Source: DATLFA01 sp035525225 (GTDB lineage: Bacteria > Actinomycetota > Acidimicrobiia > Acidimicrobiales > WLNW01). From it: a DNA stretch of 64,000 nucleotides. The stretch's first letter is position 1; each line of letters opens with the position of its first letter. The position numbers were made by a program, and so were the translations under genes. The notes beneath the pieces were generated by a model. The model searched no databases. It was not told the origin of the DNA and saw nothing but the letters and a program-made list of their open reading frames with translations. Location of the stretch: the NCBI GenBank assembly GCA_035525225.1, contig DATLFA010000045.1, forward strand, positions 186,001-250,000, read 5' to 3'. Shown in pieces: positions 1 to 8,682 of this stretch.

Positions 1-2
1 TT

Positions 3-584
3 CGGGTGCGCCTCGCCGCGCTGTTCCACGACATCGCCAAGCCGCGGACCCGCAGCTACGAACACGGGGGGGTCACGTTCCGCCATCACGAGTTCGTTGG
101 CGCCAAGATGACCCGCAAGCGCCTCACGGCGCTCGGCTATCCCGACGACGTCGTAGGTGACGTCGCCGACCTCGTGCGGCTCTCCGGGCGTTTCAAGGGC
201 TATGGCGACGGTTGGAGCGACTCGGCCGTACGTCGCTACGCCCGCGACGCGGGGCACCTCTTGGGACAGCTCAACGAACTCGTGCGCTGCGACTGCACCA
301 CCCGCAACAAGATCCGGGTGACCAACCTGCATCGTGAGATCGACGAGCTCGAGCGACGCATCCGTGAGCTCGCCGACGAAGATCGTCGCGCGGCCGAGCG
401 GCCGGGCCTCGATGGTGTCGCGGTGATGCAACAGCTCGGCCTCGAACCCGGCCCCGAAGTGGGCCAAGCGCTCGCATTCCTGCTCGATCTGAAACGGCGA
501 GAGGGTGACCTTTCGCGCGACGAACTCGGTCGTCGCCTCGATGCATGGTGGGCCGCTCACCCGAGTCGAGCGTCGTCGGGTTGA
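3..584 (+). CDS. CCA tRNA nucleotidyltransferase, C-terminal part (partial at window edge)
   Basis: This is the C-terminal 193 or so residues of a CCA-adding enzyme, which builds or repairs the 3' CCA of tRNA in the cytoplasm. The frame is open to the left edge, so the nucleotidyltransferase head lies outside the window. What is visible is the HD-type region (LAALFHDIAKPRT, then FRHHEFVGAKM) followed by the helical tRNA-binding tail with the CDCTTRNKIR stretch typical of actinobacterial CCA enzymes. It ends with TGA at 582-584. The next gene faces it and ends 15 bases away. The family call is firm; the full length cannot be judged. Confidence 0.88.
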   Translation, partial: RVRLAALFHDIAKPRTRSYEHGGVTFRHHEFVGAKMTRKRLTALGYPDDVVGDVADLVRLSGRFKGYGDGWSDSAVRRYARDAGHLLGQLNELVRCDCTTRNKIRVTNLHREIDELERRIRELADEDRRAAERPGLDGVAVMQQLGLEPGPEVGQALAFLLDLKRREGDLSRDELGRRLDAWWAAHPSRASSG

Positions 585-598
585 CCCGGCCGGCTCGA

Positions 599-1723
599 CT
601 AGCGGGCCGAATCCACCGGTGGCGAGCGCGTTTCGGGAGCGTCGAACAACGGTGCCGGCGAGCTCGGCGTTTTCACGGGTGCGCCGCGCCGGCGACTCGA
701 GCGCGAGCGCGTCGACGACGATGCGACCGATGGTGTCGGCGTATCGAACACCGATATGGCCCCCGGTACCGAGCCCGTAGCGGCGAACGGAGCGCCCGCT
801 GCGGCGGCCAACGGTGCGCCGGTGCCGGAGATCTTTATCAGTTGGTCGGGATCGAGGAATGCGTTGGCGCCCGCCCGCTCGTTGCGTTTGTCGTGCAGGC
901 GCTGCCACCGTCTAGCGCAGATCAACGCGCCCGCACCGAAGAGCATGATCGCGACGGCCGGTGCGATGAGGCGAGGCATCAGTGACCTGGCCAGGTGCTC
1001 GCCGATGATCGAGCTGTAGCCCGGCAGTCCACTCGCGAGCACCGGCAGGAGCAACGCAATGGCGCCTTGCAGCAAGGCGAAGGCCACGAGCCACGTGCCG
1101 ATGCGCCGTAGCGCCGACGGGCGGCGCGAATGGACCAACATCGCGAGGGCAATGAGGGCGGCGGACGCGACCGCCAAGGTGGAGAACCGCCGGTCGAACG
1201 ATCGCTTGAGCCCGGTCAGGTCGGGCGCGCTTTCGGTGATCGTGATTCGCAGCGGCGCCTCGGCGGGTAGCAACTGCGCGTACGCGGGGTTCACGGCGAT
1301 CGCCTCGTCGCGAAAGGCGGGCACCAACGAGCTCAGATCGAGTACCGGCGCCGTCGAGTGCTCGATGAAGATGTAGCGGTGCAGGGCGTGCACCGCCGTT
1401 GCGTAGGCGTCGCGGAACTCGGATGTCTTCGTGAGCTCGATCGCCGCTTGGCGTAGATCGTCGGTGATGTGGACCGTCGTACTGCTCGTGGTGCCGGGCG
1501 GCAACAACTGGGATTGGGCGGCCTCGACGATCTGGTCGGCGACCTCGCTCTGCACGATGCGGCGCTCGAGGATGCCGTCGGTGGCGTCGACGACGACGTC
1601 GGGGTCGAGTACGAGCGACCGGATCATGAACGATTCGTAGACGAGCGACGTCGCGAGGAGGCCGACGGTCAAGAGCAACCAACCGACCACGCGTCGGGGT
1701 TGGTCGGCAATAGGCGCTCTCAT
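599..1723 (-). CDS. Hypothetical membrane protein with large extracytoplasmic loop
   Basis: I do not recognise this 374-residue protein by family. It has one membrane helix near residues 12-30, then a soluble segment of about 150 residues containing several predicted helices, then three hydrophobic segments at about 182-199, 209-231 and 250-270. The C-terminal 100 residues are low-complexity, rich in Ala, Pro and Ser with an Arg/Ser cluster. The topology (one helix, a large external domain, three helices, a cytoplasmic tail) resembles other uncharacterised actinobacterial membrane proteins. It begins with ATG and is separated from the upstream minus-strand gene by 116 bases that carry a copy of the dispersed GC-rich repeat. 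No function is proposed. Confidence 0.7.
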   Translation of the reverse strand: MRAPIADQPRRVVGWLLLTVGLLATSLVYESFMIRSLVLDPDVVVDATDGILERRIVQSEVADQIVEAAQSQLLPPGTTSSTTVHITDDLRQAAIELTKTSEFRDAYATAVHALHRYIFIEHSTAPVLDLSSLVPAFRDEAIAVNPAYAQLLPAEAPLRITITESAPDLTGLKRSFDRRFSTLAVASAALIALAMLVHSRRPSALRRIGTWLVAFALLQGAIALLLPVLASGLPGYSSIIGEHLARSLMPRLIAPAVAIMLFGAGALICARRWQRLHDKRNERAGANAFLDPDQLIKISGTGAPLAAAAGAPFAATGSVPGAISVFDTPTPSVASSSTRSRSSRRRGAPVKTPSSPAPLFDAPETRSPPVDSAR

Positions 1724-1810
1724 GCCGGTGACATCGGCGCGATGATGCCTCGGGTGTAGGGAAATCAGGATCCCACCATAGGACTTCGTGGAGCTGGCGG
1801 GGCCGCGGTG

Positions 1811-1839
1811 CTTCCCGCTCAGCGACGCCGCTCGGGCGT
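1811..1839. repeat. Dispersed GC-rich repeat, copy 1 (reverse orientation)
   Basis: A diverged copy of the window-wide repeat whose forward form is GGGCCCGAGCGGCCC, a few bases, then CAGAGCGGGAAG. Here it reads CTTCCCGCTC, nine bases, then CCGCTCGGGCG. It lies just past the stop of the amidohydrolase-like gene at 1840 and before the membrane-protein gene that starts at 1723. Confidence 0.6.
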
Positions 1840-2706
1840 TCAGCCCAGCCGCAACACCCGCAGGGCATTGTCACGGAGGAACTTGGGCCATACCTCGTCT
1901 TTGAAGCCCACCCCGGGAAGCTCGCGGAAGATGCGCTCGAGCGAGAGCCCCGAAGGGAAGTAGCCCGCGTAGATGATCTTGTCGGCGCCACGCGTATTGG
2001 CATAGCGGACGATGTCCTCGGGATAGTGCTTGGGCGCGAACGCACTCGTCGAATAGTGCAGGCCCGGCCACTTGAGCATGAGCTTGATCGCGAGGTCGGT
2101 CCATGGCTCGCATCCGTGGCGGGTCACGAAGGTCAGCTCGGGGAAGTCGTACATCACCTCGTCGATGTGCTCGACCTTTTGCGGGTACATCGGAAACCGC
2201 GGTCCGGGCACGCCGGCGTTGATGAAGATGGGTATGTCGAGCTCGACGCATGCCGCATAGACCGGGTACATCTTCTTGTCGTTGATGGCGACCTGCGGCG
2301 ACAACCCGCTGGGGAAAGTGGCGGCCGCCTTGACGCCCAGTTCATTCACTCCGCGCTTGAGGTCGCGGATCGCGTCGATGCCGCGATTCGGGTCGATCAG
2401 CATGCTGGCGAAGAGCCGTTTCGGGTTCGCCCGAACCGAGGCCTGACCGATGTCGCCGTCGGCGAACGACACGGGCACGAGACCGAACTCGATGTTGTAC
2501 TTGTCCATCTCCGCGATGAGGAACTCGGGATAGCTCACCGTGGCATCGACCTCAGGCAGGTCTTTGAACATGTAGCCGCCGGGGTGCTTGAGATCGCTGC
2601 TGGCCTTGTCGCGCACGAGAGTGCCGAAGTCTTTCTGCCAGGAGTCGCGGTTCGAGGGAACGCCCAACATGGTGTCGAACGCGGCTACATCAGAAGGAAA
2701 TGCCAT
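1840..2706 (-). CDS. Amidohydrolase-like (TIM-barrel) protein, metal-ligand-poor paralog 1
   Basis: A 288-residue member of the amidohydrolase-2 (ACMSD-like) fold group. It is closely related to the proteins at 25227-26126 and 38524-39384: all share MYDFPELTFVTRHGCEPW, LHYSTSAFAPKHYP and DKIIYAGYFP. In a working enzyme of this family an HxH motif follows the first strand; here that place holds D11-T-M-L-G. The usual His of the fifth strand is Asn163 (FINAGVPGPR), and the final GSDxP aspartate region reads AGYFP. Only His197 of RHGCEPW remains. So either chemistry is metal-independent or the protein is non-catalytic. I chose the ATG at 2706 because longer in-frame extension would run into the divergent gene at 2757. 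Function is unknown; neighbours suggest catabolism. Confidence 0.8.
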   Translation of the reverse strand: MAFPSDVAAFDTMLGVPSNRDSWQKDFGTLVRDKASSDLKHPGGYMFKDLPEVDATVSYPEFLIAEMDKYNIEFGLVPVSFADGDIGQASVRANPKRLFASMLIDPNRGIDAIRDLKRGVNELGVKAAATFPSGLSPQVAINDKKMYPVYAACVELDIPIFINAGVPGPRFPMYPQKVEHIDEVMYDFPELTFVTRHGCEPWTDLAIKLMLKWPGLHYSTSAFAPKHYPEDIVRYANTRGADKIIYAGYFPSGLSLERIFRELPGVGFKDEVWPKFLRDNALRVLRLG

Positions 2707-2756
2707 AGGCGGCGAAGCATAGGATGCGGCACTTCGACGCGCACAGGGGGCACGAG

Positions 2757-3131
2757 ATGACCGAGATTCCGAAAGATCCAGACGCCTTGGTGACACAGTT
2801 CTGCGAGGCGTGGCCGCGCATGGACGCCGACGAGCTGGCCTCGTATTTCACCGACGACGGCGTCTATCACAACATTCCGATGGCCCCTGCCGTCGGTCGG
2901 CCCGCAGTCCGCGAACTGCTCACCGGCCTCGGTGCGATGATCAGTGCGATTCGCTTCGAGGTGCACCGTCAGGTCGCCAACGGGTCGTTGGTCATGAACG
3001 AACGCACCGATCACATCACGATGGGCGACCGAATCGTCGCGCTGCCCGTGGTCGGAGTGTTCGAGATCGAAGACGGTCGCATCCGTGCGTGGCGCGACTA
3101 CTTCGACATGGCCCAGTTCGCGGGGACCTGA
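2757..3131 (+). CDS. SnoaL-like protein resembling limonene-1,2-epoxide hydrolase
   Basis: A 124-residue NTF2/SnoaL-fold protein. The pattern NERTDH (R83, D85) followed by a C-terminal RAWRDYFD (D114/D117) resembles the Arg-Asp-Asp arrangement of limonene-1,2-epoxide hydrolases, which hydrate epoxides without a covalent intermediate. The first 40 residues have the expected ASYFTDDGVYHN helix-strand signature. I start it at ATG 2757; an ATG 33 bases upstream is possible but adds an atypical His/Arg-rich leader. It is divergent from the amidohydrolase-like gene with 50 bases between them, so the two probably share a regulatory region. A second protein of this kind sits beside the P450 at 54256-54654. 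The actual substrate is unknown. Confidence 0.75.
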   Translation: MTEIPKDPDALVTQFCEAWPRMDADELASYFTDDGVYHNIPMAPAVGRPAVRELLTGLGAMISAIRFEVHRQVANGSLVMNERTDHITMGDRIVALPVVGVFEIEDGRIRAWRDYFDMAQFAGT

Positions 3132-3150
3132 CGTCCGATTGTCGCCCGAT

Positions 3151-4017
3151 CTAGGCGAGCTGCAGGTTGAGGGCCGTATCGATCAGTTCGTTGCGGGGCA
3201 CGGTCGTCGAGATCAGGGTGAACCAGATGTCCGGCGCGCCGCCCAGTTCCTTCTCCTCGAAGACGACGCCGATGCCGCCGCCCTGGGCGGGTCCGACCCA
3301 TACGGTGCGCCCGTTCGCCTCGATCTTCTGTTGCACGGTGCCGAGCGGACCGAGAGGACTGTCACCCGTGGTGAGCACGCTGATGACGCTGTTGGCGCCC
3401 TGCCAGTGAAACGCGCAGAGCGGCTCTGGTGAGATGGCGGCGCCGAAGCCCGCGACGAGTTCGTTGACGAAGCCTGCGGGCAACAGCGCAGCGTTGAACG
3501 TGGGCTTGGTGCAACTGGGGGGGATCGTCGTCACCGATGCTGCCGGGGTGACCGTCGAGGTGGACAAGGGCCTCGAGGTCGTCGTCGCGGTGGTCACGGT
3601 GTCGTCATCGCCGCGCAGCGCGATCCAACTGGCGGCGCCGACCGCGAGCACGAAGACGAAGCCCACCCCGACCCATGTGGACGGTGAGATCTGCGGACGC
3701 GGTCGCCGCGCGCCGCCACCGTTGAACAGCGATCCCGCGGAGCCGCCGCGGGGGTCGGGGCCATTGGTGACCGGGCGGGGCTGCAGTGGTTCGTAGTCAC
3801 GGTGTGCCCCCGTCAGATGTACCAACAGCCACGCCACCACGATCAGGCCGACGAGGGTTGCGAGGACCGCAGCGCCGATCACGAGGAACTCGTGGACACC
3901 GAAGCCGTCGAAGATCGGCTCTCGCGGTACGGCCGCTCGGGGCGCGCACGAGGGGTCGGTCGCCGGGCACACATCGGCCTGCAACAACCGTGCCGCCACC
4001 TCCGCCAGGTTGCTCAC
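3151..4017 (-). CDS. Hypothetical two-helix membrane protein
   Basis: About 288 residues from a GTG start. Membrane helices are visible at about 42-66 and 115-134. Between them is a Pro/Gly/Arg-rich cytoplasmic linker, and after the second helix a Thr/Ser-rich stalk leads to a domain of about 130 residues with two cysteines, ending in a short helix (ELIDTALNLQLA). No family is recognised. The start is uncertain: the GTG at 4017 has no clear ribosome site, and longer frames upstream cross into the opposite-strand isochorismatase-like gene, so I reject them. The gene is convergent with the SnoaL-like gene (19 bases apart) and divergent from the gene at 4087. Confidence 0.6.
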   Translation of the reverse strand: MSNLAEVAARLLQADVCPATDPSCAPRAAVPREPIFDGFGVHEFLVIGAAVLATLVGLIVVAWLLVHLTGAHRDYEPLQPRPVTNGPDPRGGSAGSLFNGGGARRPRPQISPSTWVGVGFVFVLAVGAASWIALRGDDDTVTTATTTSRPLSTSTVTPAASVTTIPPSCTKPTFNAALLPAGFVNELVAGFGAAISPEPLCAFHWQGANSVISVLTTGDSPLGPLGTVQQKIEANGRTVWVGPAQGGGIGVVFEEKELGGAPDIWFTLISTTVPRNELIDTALNLQLA

Positions 4018-4086
4018 AGGGAGAATTGTCGAACTTCGGGCCTTCCCCGTCAAAACTCGGGTGGGTGTCGTGGTAGGAAATCTCCC

Positions 4087-4719
4087 ATGCCGACCTTCGC
4101 CGAAATCATCGATCCCTCCCACACGGCCGTGATCACCATGGAGCTCCAACGGGGCGTCACGGGTGACCTCGCCGCGATGAAAGCCCTGGCTGCCGAAGTG
4201 AAAGAGGCCGGCGTCATCGACAATGTGCGCCGGCTGTGCGCCGCCGCGCGCACCGCCGGGGGCCGTGTCGTGCACTGCACGGCTGCGTTCCGCTCCGACA
4301 TGGCGGGGGCGACCGTGAACGCCCGGATCATCGCGGCGAGCATCAAGCTCAACCAGGGTCGTCTCAACCAGGGTGAGCCGGGCGTCGAGGTCATGCCCGA
4401 GCTCGACCCGCAGCCGTCGGACATCGTGGTCGAGCGCCTCCACGGCATGACGCCCTTCACGAGCACGCCGCTCGATCAGATGTTGCGCAACATGAAGGTG
4501 ACGACCGTCGTCGCCACCGGCAACTCGGTGAATATCGGGGTGCTCGGCCTCGTGCTGTCGGCCGTCGATCTCGGCTACCAGGTGGTCGTCCCGCGTGACG
4601 CCGTGGCCGGCGTCCCGGCGAGCTACGCGGAAGCGGTCATCGACAACACCATCGCCATGTTGGCGACGGTGACGACCACCGACGACCTCATCGCGGCGTG
4701 GGGCTCGCGGCGGGGATGA
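4087..4719 (+). CDS. Isochorismatase-like protein lacking the catalytic triad
   Basis: A 210-residue cysteine-hydrolase (isochorismatase) fold protein. The catalytic Asp of the usual DMQ motif is Glu here (AVITMELQRG), the Lys region reads VERLHGMTPF with Arg instead of Lys, and the nucleophilic Cys of the usual TNxCV motif is replaced (ATGNSVNIGVLGL). So the Asp-Lys-Cys triad I would expect is absent. Similar cysteine-less members exist in actinobacteria as far as I recall, so this is probably a real subfamily and not a decayed gene. Start ATG 4087 follows a short gap after the divergent membrane-protein gene. Its 3' end overlaps the convergent D-aminoacylase-like gene by 32 bases. Confidence 0.78.
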   Translation: MPTFAEIIDPSHTAVITMELQRGVTGDLAAMKALAAEVKEAGVIDNVRRLCAAARTAGGRVVHCTAAFRSDMAGATVNARIIAASIKLNQGRLNQGEPGVEVMPELDPQPSDIVVERLHGMTPFTSTPLDQMLRNMKVTTVVATGNSVNIGVLGLVLSAVDLGYQVVVPRDAVAGVPASYAEAVIDNTIAMLATVTTTDDLIAAWGSRRG

Positions 4720-6430
4720 GCACGGTTTCGGTGTGACGGCCCGACCGCAGCACCGTCCCGGGCAGGTCTCCCGTCGACGCGCTGTCGGCGACGATGCGCC
4801 GGCCGTTGACGAAGACGTGCTCGATGCCCACCGAGTCGGCATAGAGGCGACCGCAGCCGCCGGGCAGGTCGGTGCGCAACACGATGTCGCCCGAATCGAC
4901 GGTGTCCGGATCGAACACGACGAGGTCCGCGAACCAACCCTCGGCGACGCGGCCCCGATCGCGCAGGCCGAAGAAACGCGCGGGCACGTCGGTCATCAGC
5001 CGGATCGCCTGTTCGATCGAGGCGAGTCGGCGTCCGCGGATGCAGTCGGCAAGGAATCCGGTCGTGTACGGCGCCCCGCACATGCGGTCGAGATGCGCGC
5101 CGGCGTCGGAGCCGCCGATCATCACGTTGGGATCCGTCCAGGCCTCGGCCCGCATGCGCCACGATTCGCTGTCGTCGTCGGTTGGTCCGGGCCACAACAC
5201 GGTCTGGAGATCGTCGTTGATCACGATGTCGAGCAGCGTGAAGAAGTCGCGCTCGCCTCGTTCGCGCGCGATCTCCCGGATACGTCGACCTTTGAGTCCC
5301 TCGTTCGCCGTGGAGTAGGTGTCGCCGATGACATAGCGGTCCCATCCGGTGAGGCGTCCGAATGCGCCGGCGTCGGGCGATGCGGCGCGGTTCTCCATGA
5401 AGATGCGCGTGTCACGGTCGCGCAGTTTCGCGATGCGCTGGGCGACGGGCAGGTTCATGATGGGCGCCCAGTCGGGAAGCATGAACAGCGCGCAGTAGTT
5501 GCGGAAGCTCATGTTCATACCGACGAGGACGGGCATGGTGAGCGCCACCACTCGCGCTCCCTTGCGGGCCGCGAACTCGCCGAGCGCCATCTGGTGCTGG
5601 TAGTCGTCGGGACGCGCGGAGTCGATGGTGAGGACGTTCCAGTTGACGGGACGCTGGCCCGCGAGCGACATATCGGTGAACAACGCGATCTCGTCGTCGC
5701 TGAATCCGTTGAGGCAGCCGTCGCTCACGAGTTCGAGGGTGGTCCCTTCGTGATGCGACACCACTTCGCACAACGACAACACCTCGTCGCGCGACGACCA
5801 TCGTGACGGCACCGGTTGGCCGTCGCCATCGGAGTGGGTGTACGCGAGCGACGTCGAGAAGCCCATGCCGCCCGACTCGATGCTGTCGTGGAGTAGTTGT
5901 CTCATCGCGTCGACTTGCGCGGCGGATGCAACGTTTCCGACCGAGGCCGCGCCCATGACGTGGCGACGGAGCGCGGTGTGGCCCACGAGGAACCCCGCGT
6001 TGACGCCGAGGCGGCCTTCGAAGCAGTCGAGGAAGTCACCGAAGCTGCGCCAACTCCAGGGGACACCTTCTTCGAGGGCGGCTTTCGGCATGCCTTCGAC
6101 CTTGACCATCATGTTGAGCAGGTACTCGGCGTTGCCCGGATCGAGGGGGGCGAGGGTGAAGCCACAGTTGCCGGCGACGATCGACGTGATCCCGTGCACA
6201 TTGGAAGGCGTCGCGTACGGATCCCAGAACAGCTGCGCGTCGTAGTGGGTGTGCGGGTCGACGAAGCCGGGGCACACGACGCGCCCGGTGGCGTCGATGG
6301 TCTCGCGGGCGGCTTCGTCGATGGTGCCGAGCGCGACGATGCGGCCGTCCTTGACACCGACGTCGGTCACGACACCCGCGCTGCCGGTGCCGTCGATGAC
6401 GGTGCCACCCGAGATGAGGTAATCGAGCAT
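4688..6430 (-). CDS. D-aminoacylase-type amidohydrolase (N-acyl-D-amino-acid deacylase family), second copy
   Basis: A 580-residue amidohydrolase-3 family enzyme. It opens with the small beta-sandwich (MLDYLISGGTVIDGTG), followed by the metal-binding PGFVDPHTHYD motif, which holds the HxH pair, and it carries the late aspartate motif GGSDAGAHLDRM. The length matches N-acyl-D-amino-acid deacylases and related cyclic-amide hydrolases (usual range about 480-600). It is probably the last gene of the minus-strand operon that runs from 11864 down to 4688, with 25 bases between it and the thioesterase stop. A paralog (10104-11864) begins the same operon. Hydrolysis of an amide, lactam or similar bond in the cytoplasm is expected; the true substrate is not evident. 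Confidence 0.85.
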   Translation of the reverse strand: MLDYLISGGTVIDGTGSAGVVTDVGVKDGRIVALGTIDEAARETIDATGRVVCPGFVDPHTHYDAQLFWDPYATPSNVHGITSIVAGNCGFTLAPLDPGNAEYLLNMMVKVEGMPKAALEEGVPWSWRSFGDFLDCFEGRLGVNAGFLVGHTALRRHVMGAASVGNVASAAQVDAMRQLLHDSIESGGMGFSTSLAYTHSDGDGQPVPSRWSSRDEVLSLCEVVSHHEGTTLELVSDGCLNGFSDDEIALFTDMSLAGQRPVNWNVLTIDSARPDDYQHQMALGEFAARKGARVVALTMPVLVGMNMSFRNYCALFMLPDWAPIMNLPVAQRIAKLRDRDTRIFMENRAASPDAGAFGRLTGWDRYVIGDTYSTANEGLKGRRIREIARERGERDFFTLLDIVINDDLQTVLWPGPTDDDSESWRMRAEAWTDPNVMIGGSDAGAHLDRMCGAPYTTGFLADCIRGRRLASIEQAIRLMTDVPARFFGLRDRGRVAEGWFADLVVFDPDTVDSGDIVLRTDLPGGCGRLYADSVGIEHVFVNGRRIVADSASTGDLPGTVLRSGRHTETVLIPAASPTPR

Positions 6431-6455
6431 GGAGAAAGCCTAGCGACGCTGGTCT

Positions 6456-7268
6456 CTAGGGGGTTGCGGGCGGCGCCGAGGCCGCTCGGGCAAGGATCGT
6501 CGCGATGATGCGATCGTCGCGACCACGGTCGTAGAGCTCGACCGCGATGGCATCGGTGAGCGCGTCGCCGAGCACTCGCGCGTGCGAATGGATCGGCCCG
6601 ACTCTGCCCATGGCGAGGTAGCGAATGTCGATGTCGGTGACGACGGACCGTGGCGCGCCGTGGTGCGCGAGCAAGGCCTCGGCGGCTGCTTCGCCGATGA
6701 CGGCGACCATCGCCCCCTGCAACGCCCCTGCGGGGTTGCGCAGCTCGTCGCGCAGCGCGACTTCGACCTGGCCGCTCGCCGCATCGAGGACATGGACGCC
6801 GACCGTGTCGAGCAATGGCGAGTCGAGTGCTTTGTAGCGCCCCCACCGTCGCGAGGCCTCGTCGATATCCGGATTCGGATGATCGCCCTCACGCCGCGCC
6901 TGGCGGTTGAAGCCGGCGTAGCCGAGACCCAGCGGCTGGTCGTCGCCGCGCAGGACTACTTCGGTCATCATCGTGCCCCGGCCGGCGCGTAGCACTCGGG
7001 TGCGGCCGACGATGCGGTTCGGGGCACGGCGAGGGGAGATGCGCAGGCTGAGATCAGAGGTGAAGGTCCAATCGGGTGATGCGGCGCGGTGCGCCGAAAA
7101 CCCTCCCCCCATGTCGACCATGAGCACCAACGCCGAGATGCGGACGCACCCGTGCACCAACAGCTCGGGACGGGGCACCAGTTCGAGGACGTCGTTCGCG
7201 CCCTCTGGTGCAAGGTGTACGCCGATGCGCGCGTGCACCGGGTCGATCTGATCGAGGGGGACGGTCAC
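6456..7268 (-). CDS. Double-hotdog acyl-CoA thioesterase (PaaI-like)
   Basis: A 270-residue protein with two hotdog halves (about residues 10-130 and 150-265). The second half contains the PaaI-type signature NPAGALQGAMVAVIGEAAAEA, in which Gly-rich turn and helix form the CoA-binding core. The first half has a similar but weaker ELLVHGCVRISALVLMVDMGGG. It should hydrolyse an acyl-CoA thioester. I set the start at GTG 7268 because it overlaps the TGA of the MFS gene in a GTGA arrangement, which implies translational coupling; the frame is open further upstream but only across the MFS coding sequence. Thioesterases in catabolic operons usually release CoA from dead-end or final intermediates. 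Confidence 0.8.
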   Translation of the reverse strand: MTVPLDQIDPVHARIGVHLAPEGANDVLELVPRPELLVHGCVRISALVLMVDMGGGFSAHRAASPDWTFTSDLSLRISPRRAPNRIVGRTRVLRAGRGTMMTEVVLRGDDQPLGLGYAGFNRQARREGDHPNPDIDEASRRWGRYKALDSPLLDTVGVHVLDAASGQVEVALRDELRNPAGALQGAMVAVIGEAAAEALLAHHGAPRSVVTDIDIRYLAMGRVGPIHSHARVLGDALTDAIAVELYDRGRDDRIIATILARAASAPPATP

Positions 7269-8680
7269 GAGCGATTGACGGTAGCGGGCCCCGGTGCGGT
7301 GCTCGCAGTCGGCCGCGGATTGGTCTTCGTCTTCAACGGCCACGCCATGACCATGCAGATGCCGCCGGCGATGGCGAGTACCAACCATGCGGTGCGGAAT
7401 CCGCCGACACCGTCGCCGGCCTCGACGTCGGTTACGAGGGTCACCCCGAAGGCGGCGCCGGTGGCACCACCGATGCGGATCAGTGTCTGGATCACGCCGG
7501 CGACGACGCCGAAATGCTCGGGGGGCGCCATACGCGACGCCGCGCTGTTGACCCCGGTGAAGTACACGGAAGTGGTGAAGCCGATCAACAACGCGGCCGG
7601 TATCCACACGAAAATGATGTTGGGCTCGTCGCCCGCGAAGAACAGCAGCAGAAGCGCGCCGATGCTGAAGCACGCGGCAGACGGGATCATCACCGCGCGA
7701 TGACCGTGCCGATCCATCAACACGCCACCTTTGAAACTCGTGAGCGTCGAAGCGAAGGTCATCGGCGTCAACAAGAGACCGGCCGTCATGACCGAATAGC
7801 CCCAGCCACGGGTCAAGAACACCACCAGCACGCCGTACACACCCCAGAACGCGCAACCGATGACGAGCGCCGCGGTGGCGTTTGCCCGGAACGAGCCGGT
7901 ACGAAATATCGAGATGTCGATCACCGGTACCGGGTGGTGTGTGCAGCGCCAGATGAACACGAGGCCGACCGTCGCCGCGAAGGCCAAAGTTGCCGCCGTC
8001 CTCTGATCGAGCCAACCCCAGTCTCGTGATTGCACGATTGCGAACGCGAGCGCGGCGACGCCCACGAAGACGAGTACGGAGCCGAAGGGATCAGGGAGTG
8101 GTCCGGCGTCTTCATCGATGGATTCGACGAGCCATCGACGTCCGACGAGGAAGCAGGTGAGACCGATCGGCACGACGATGAAGAACGCCCATCGCCAACT
8201 GCCGAACTCGATCGCGGCCGCGCCGACGGTGGGCGCGGCCGACGTGACCGTGCCGCTGATCGCGGACCACGTGCCGATCGCGGTCGATCGCCGGGCTGGC
8301 TCGATCGTCGACATGATGATGGCGAGTGACGACGGCGTGAGCATCGCGCCACCTATTGCCTGCACGACTCGCGCGGCGATGATGAGCGGGACAGTGGGCG
8401 CCAGCGCGACCAGCGCAGAACCCACGGTGAACAACAACAGGCTCGACAGGAAGACGCGCTTGCGGCCAAGGCGGTCGGCGAAGCGACCGGCCGGAATCAA
8501 CAGCGCGGCGGCGACGATCGTGAACGACGTCAGCACCCACGAGAGCTCGGCCCGGGGTACACCGGGAAAGTCCTTCTGGATTTCCGGGAACGCGACGAAC
8601 ATCAACGTGAGGTCGAGCGAGCTCATCGACGCGCCGATCGAGACCAGCGCAACTATCTTCCACGGACTCTGACGCTGCAC
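7265..8680 (-). CDS. MFS transporter, EmrB/QacA (DHA2) family
   Basis: A 471-residue inner-membrane permease. Motif A of major-facilitator proteins is clear (GRFADRLGRKRVF), as is the drug-antiporter motif C region (ARVVQAIGGAMLTPSSLAII). About 12-14 hydrophobic segments are visible. Proton-driven export of a small organic compound is the family role. The start is taken as GTG 8680, two bases after the stop of the amidohydrolase gene; its stop overlaps the start of the thioesterase by four bases. Because it is embedded among amide hydrolases, it may carry the substrate or a product of that pathway. Confidence 0.87.
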   Translation of the reverse strand: MQRQSPWKIVALVSIGASMSSLDLTLMFVAFPEIQKDFPGVPRAELSWVLTSFTIVAAALLIPAGRFADRLGRKRVFLSSLLLFTVGSALVALAPTVPLIIAARVVQAIGGAMLTPSSLAIIMSTIEPARRSTAIGTWSAISGTVTSAAPTVGAAAIEFGSWRWAFFIVVPIGLTCFLVGRRWLVESIDEDAGPLPDPFGSVLVFVGVAALAFAIVQSRDWGWLDQRTAATLAFAATVGLVFIWRCTHHPVPVIDISIFRTGSFRANATAALVIGCAFWGVYGVLVVFLTRGWGYSVMTAGLLLTPMTFASTLTSFKGGVLMDRHGHRAVMIPSAACFSIGALLLLFFAGDEPNIIFVWIPAALLIGFTTSVYFTGVNSAASRMAPPEHFGVVAGVIQTLIRIGGATGAAFGVTLVTDVEAGDGVGGFRTAWLVLAIAGGICMVMAWPLKTKTNPRPTASTAPGPATVNRS

Positions 8681-8682
8681 GT

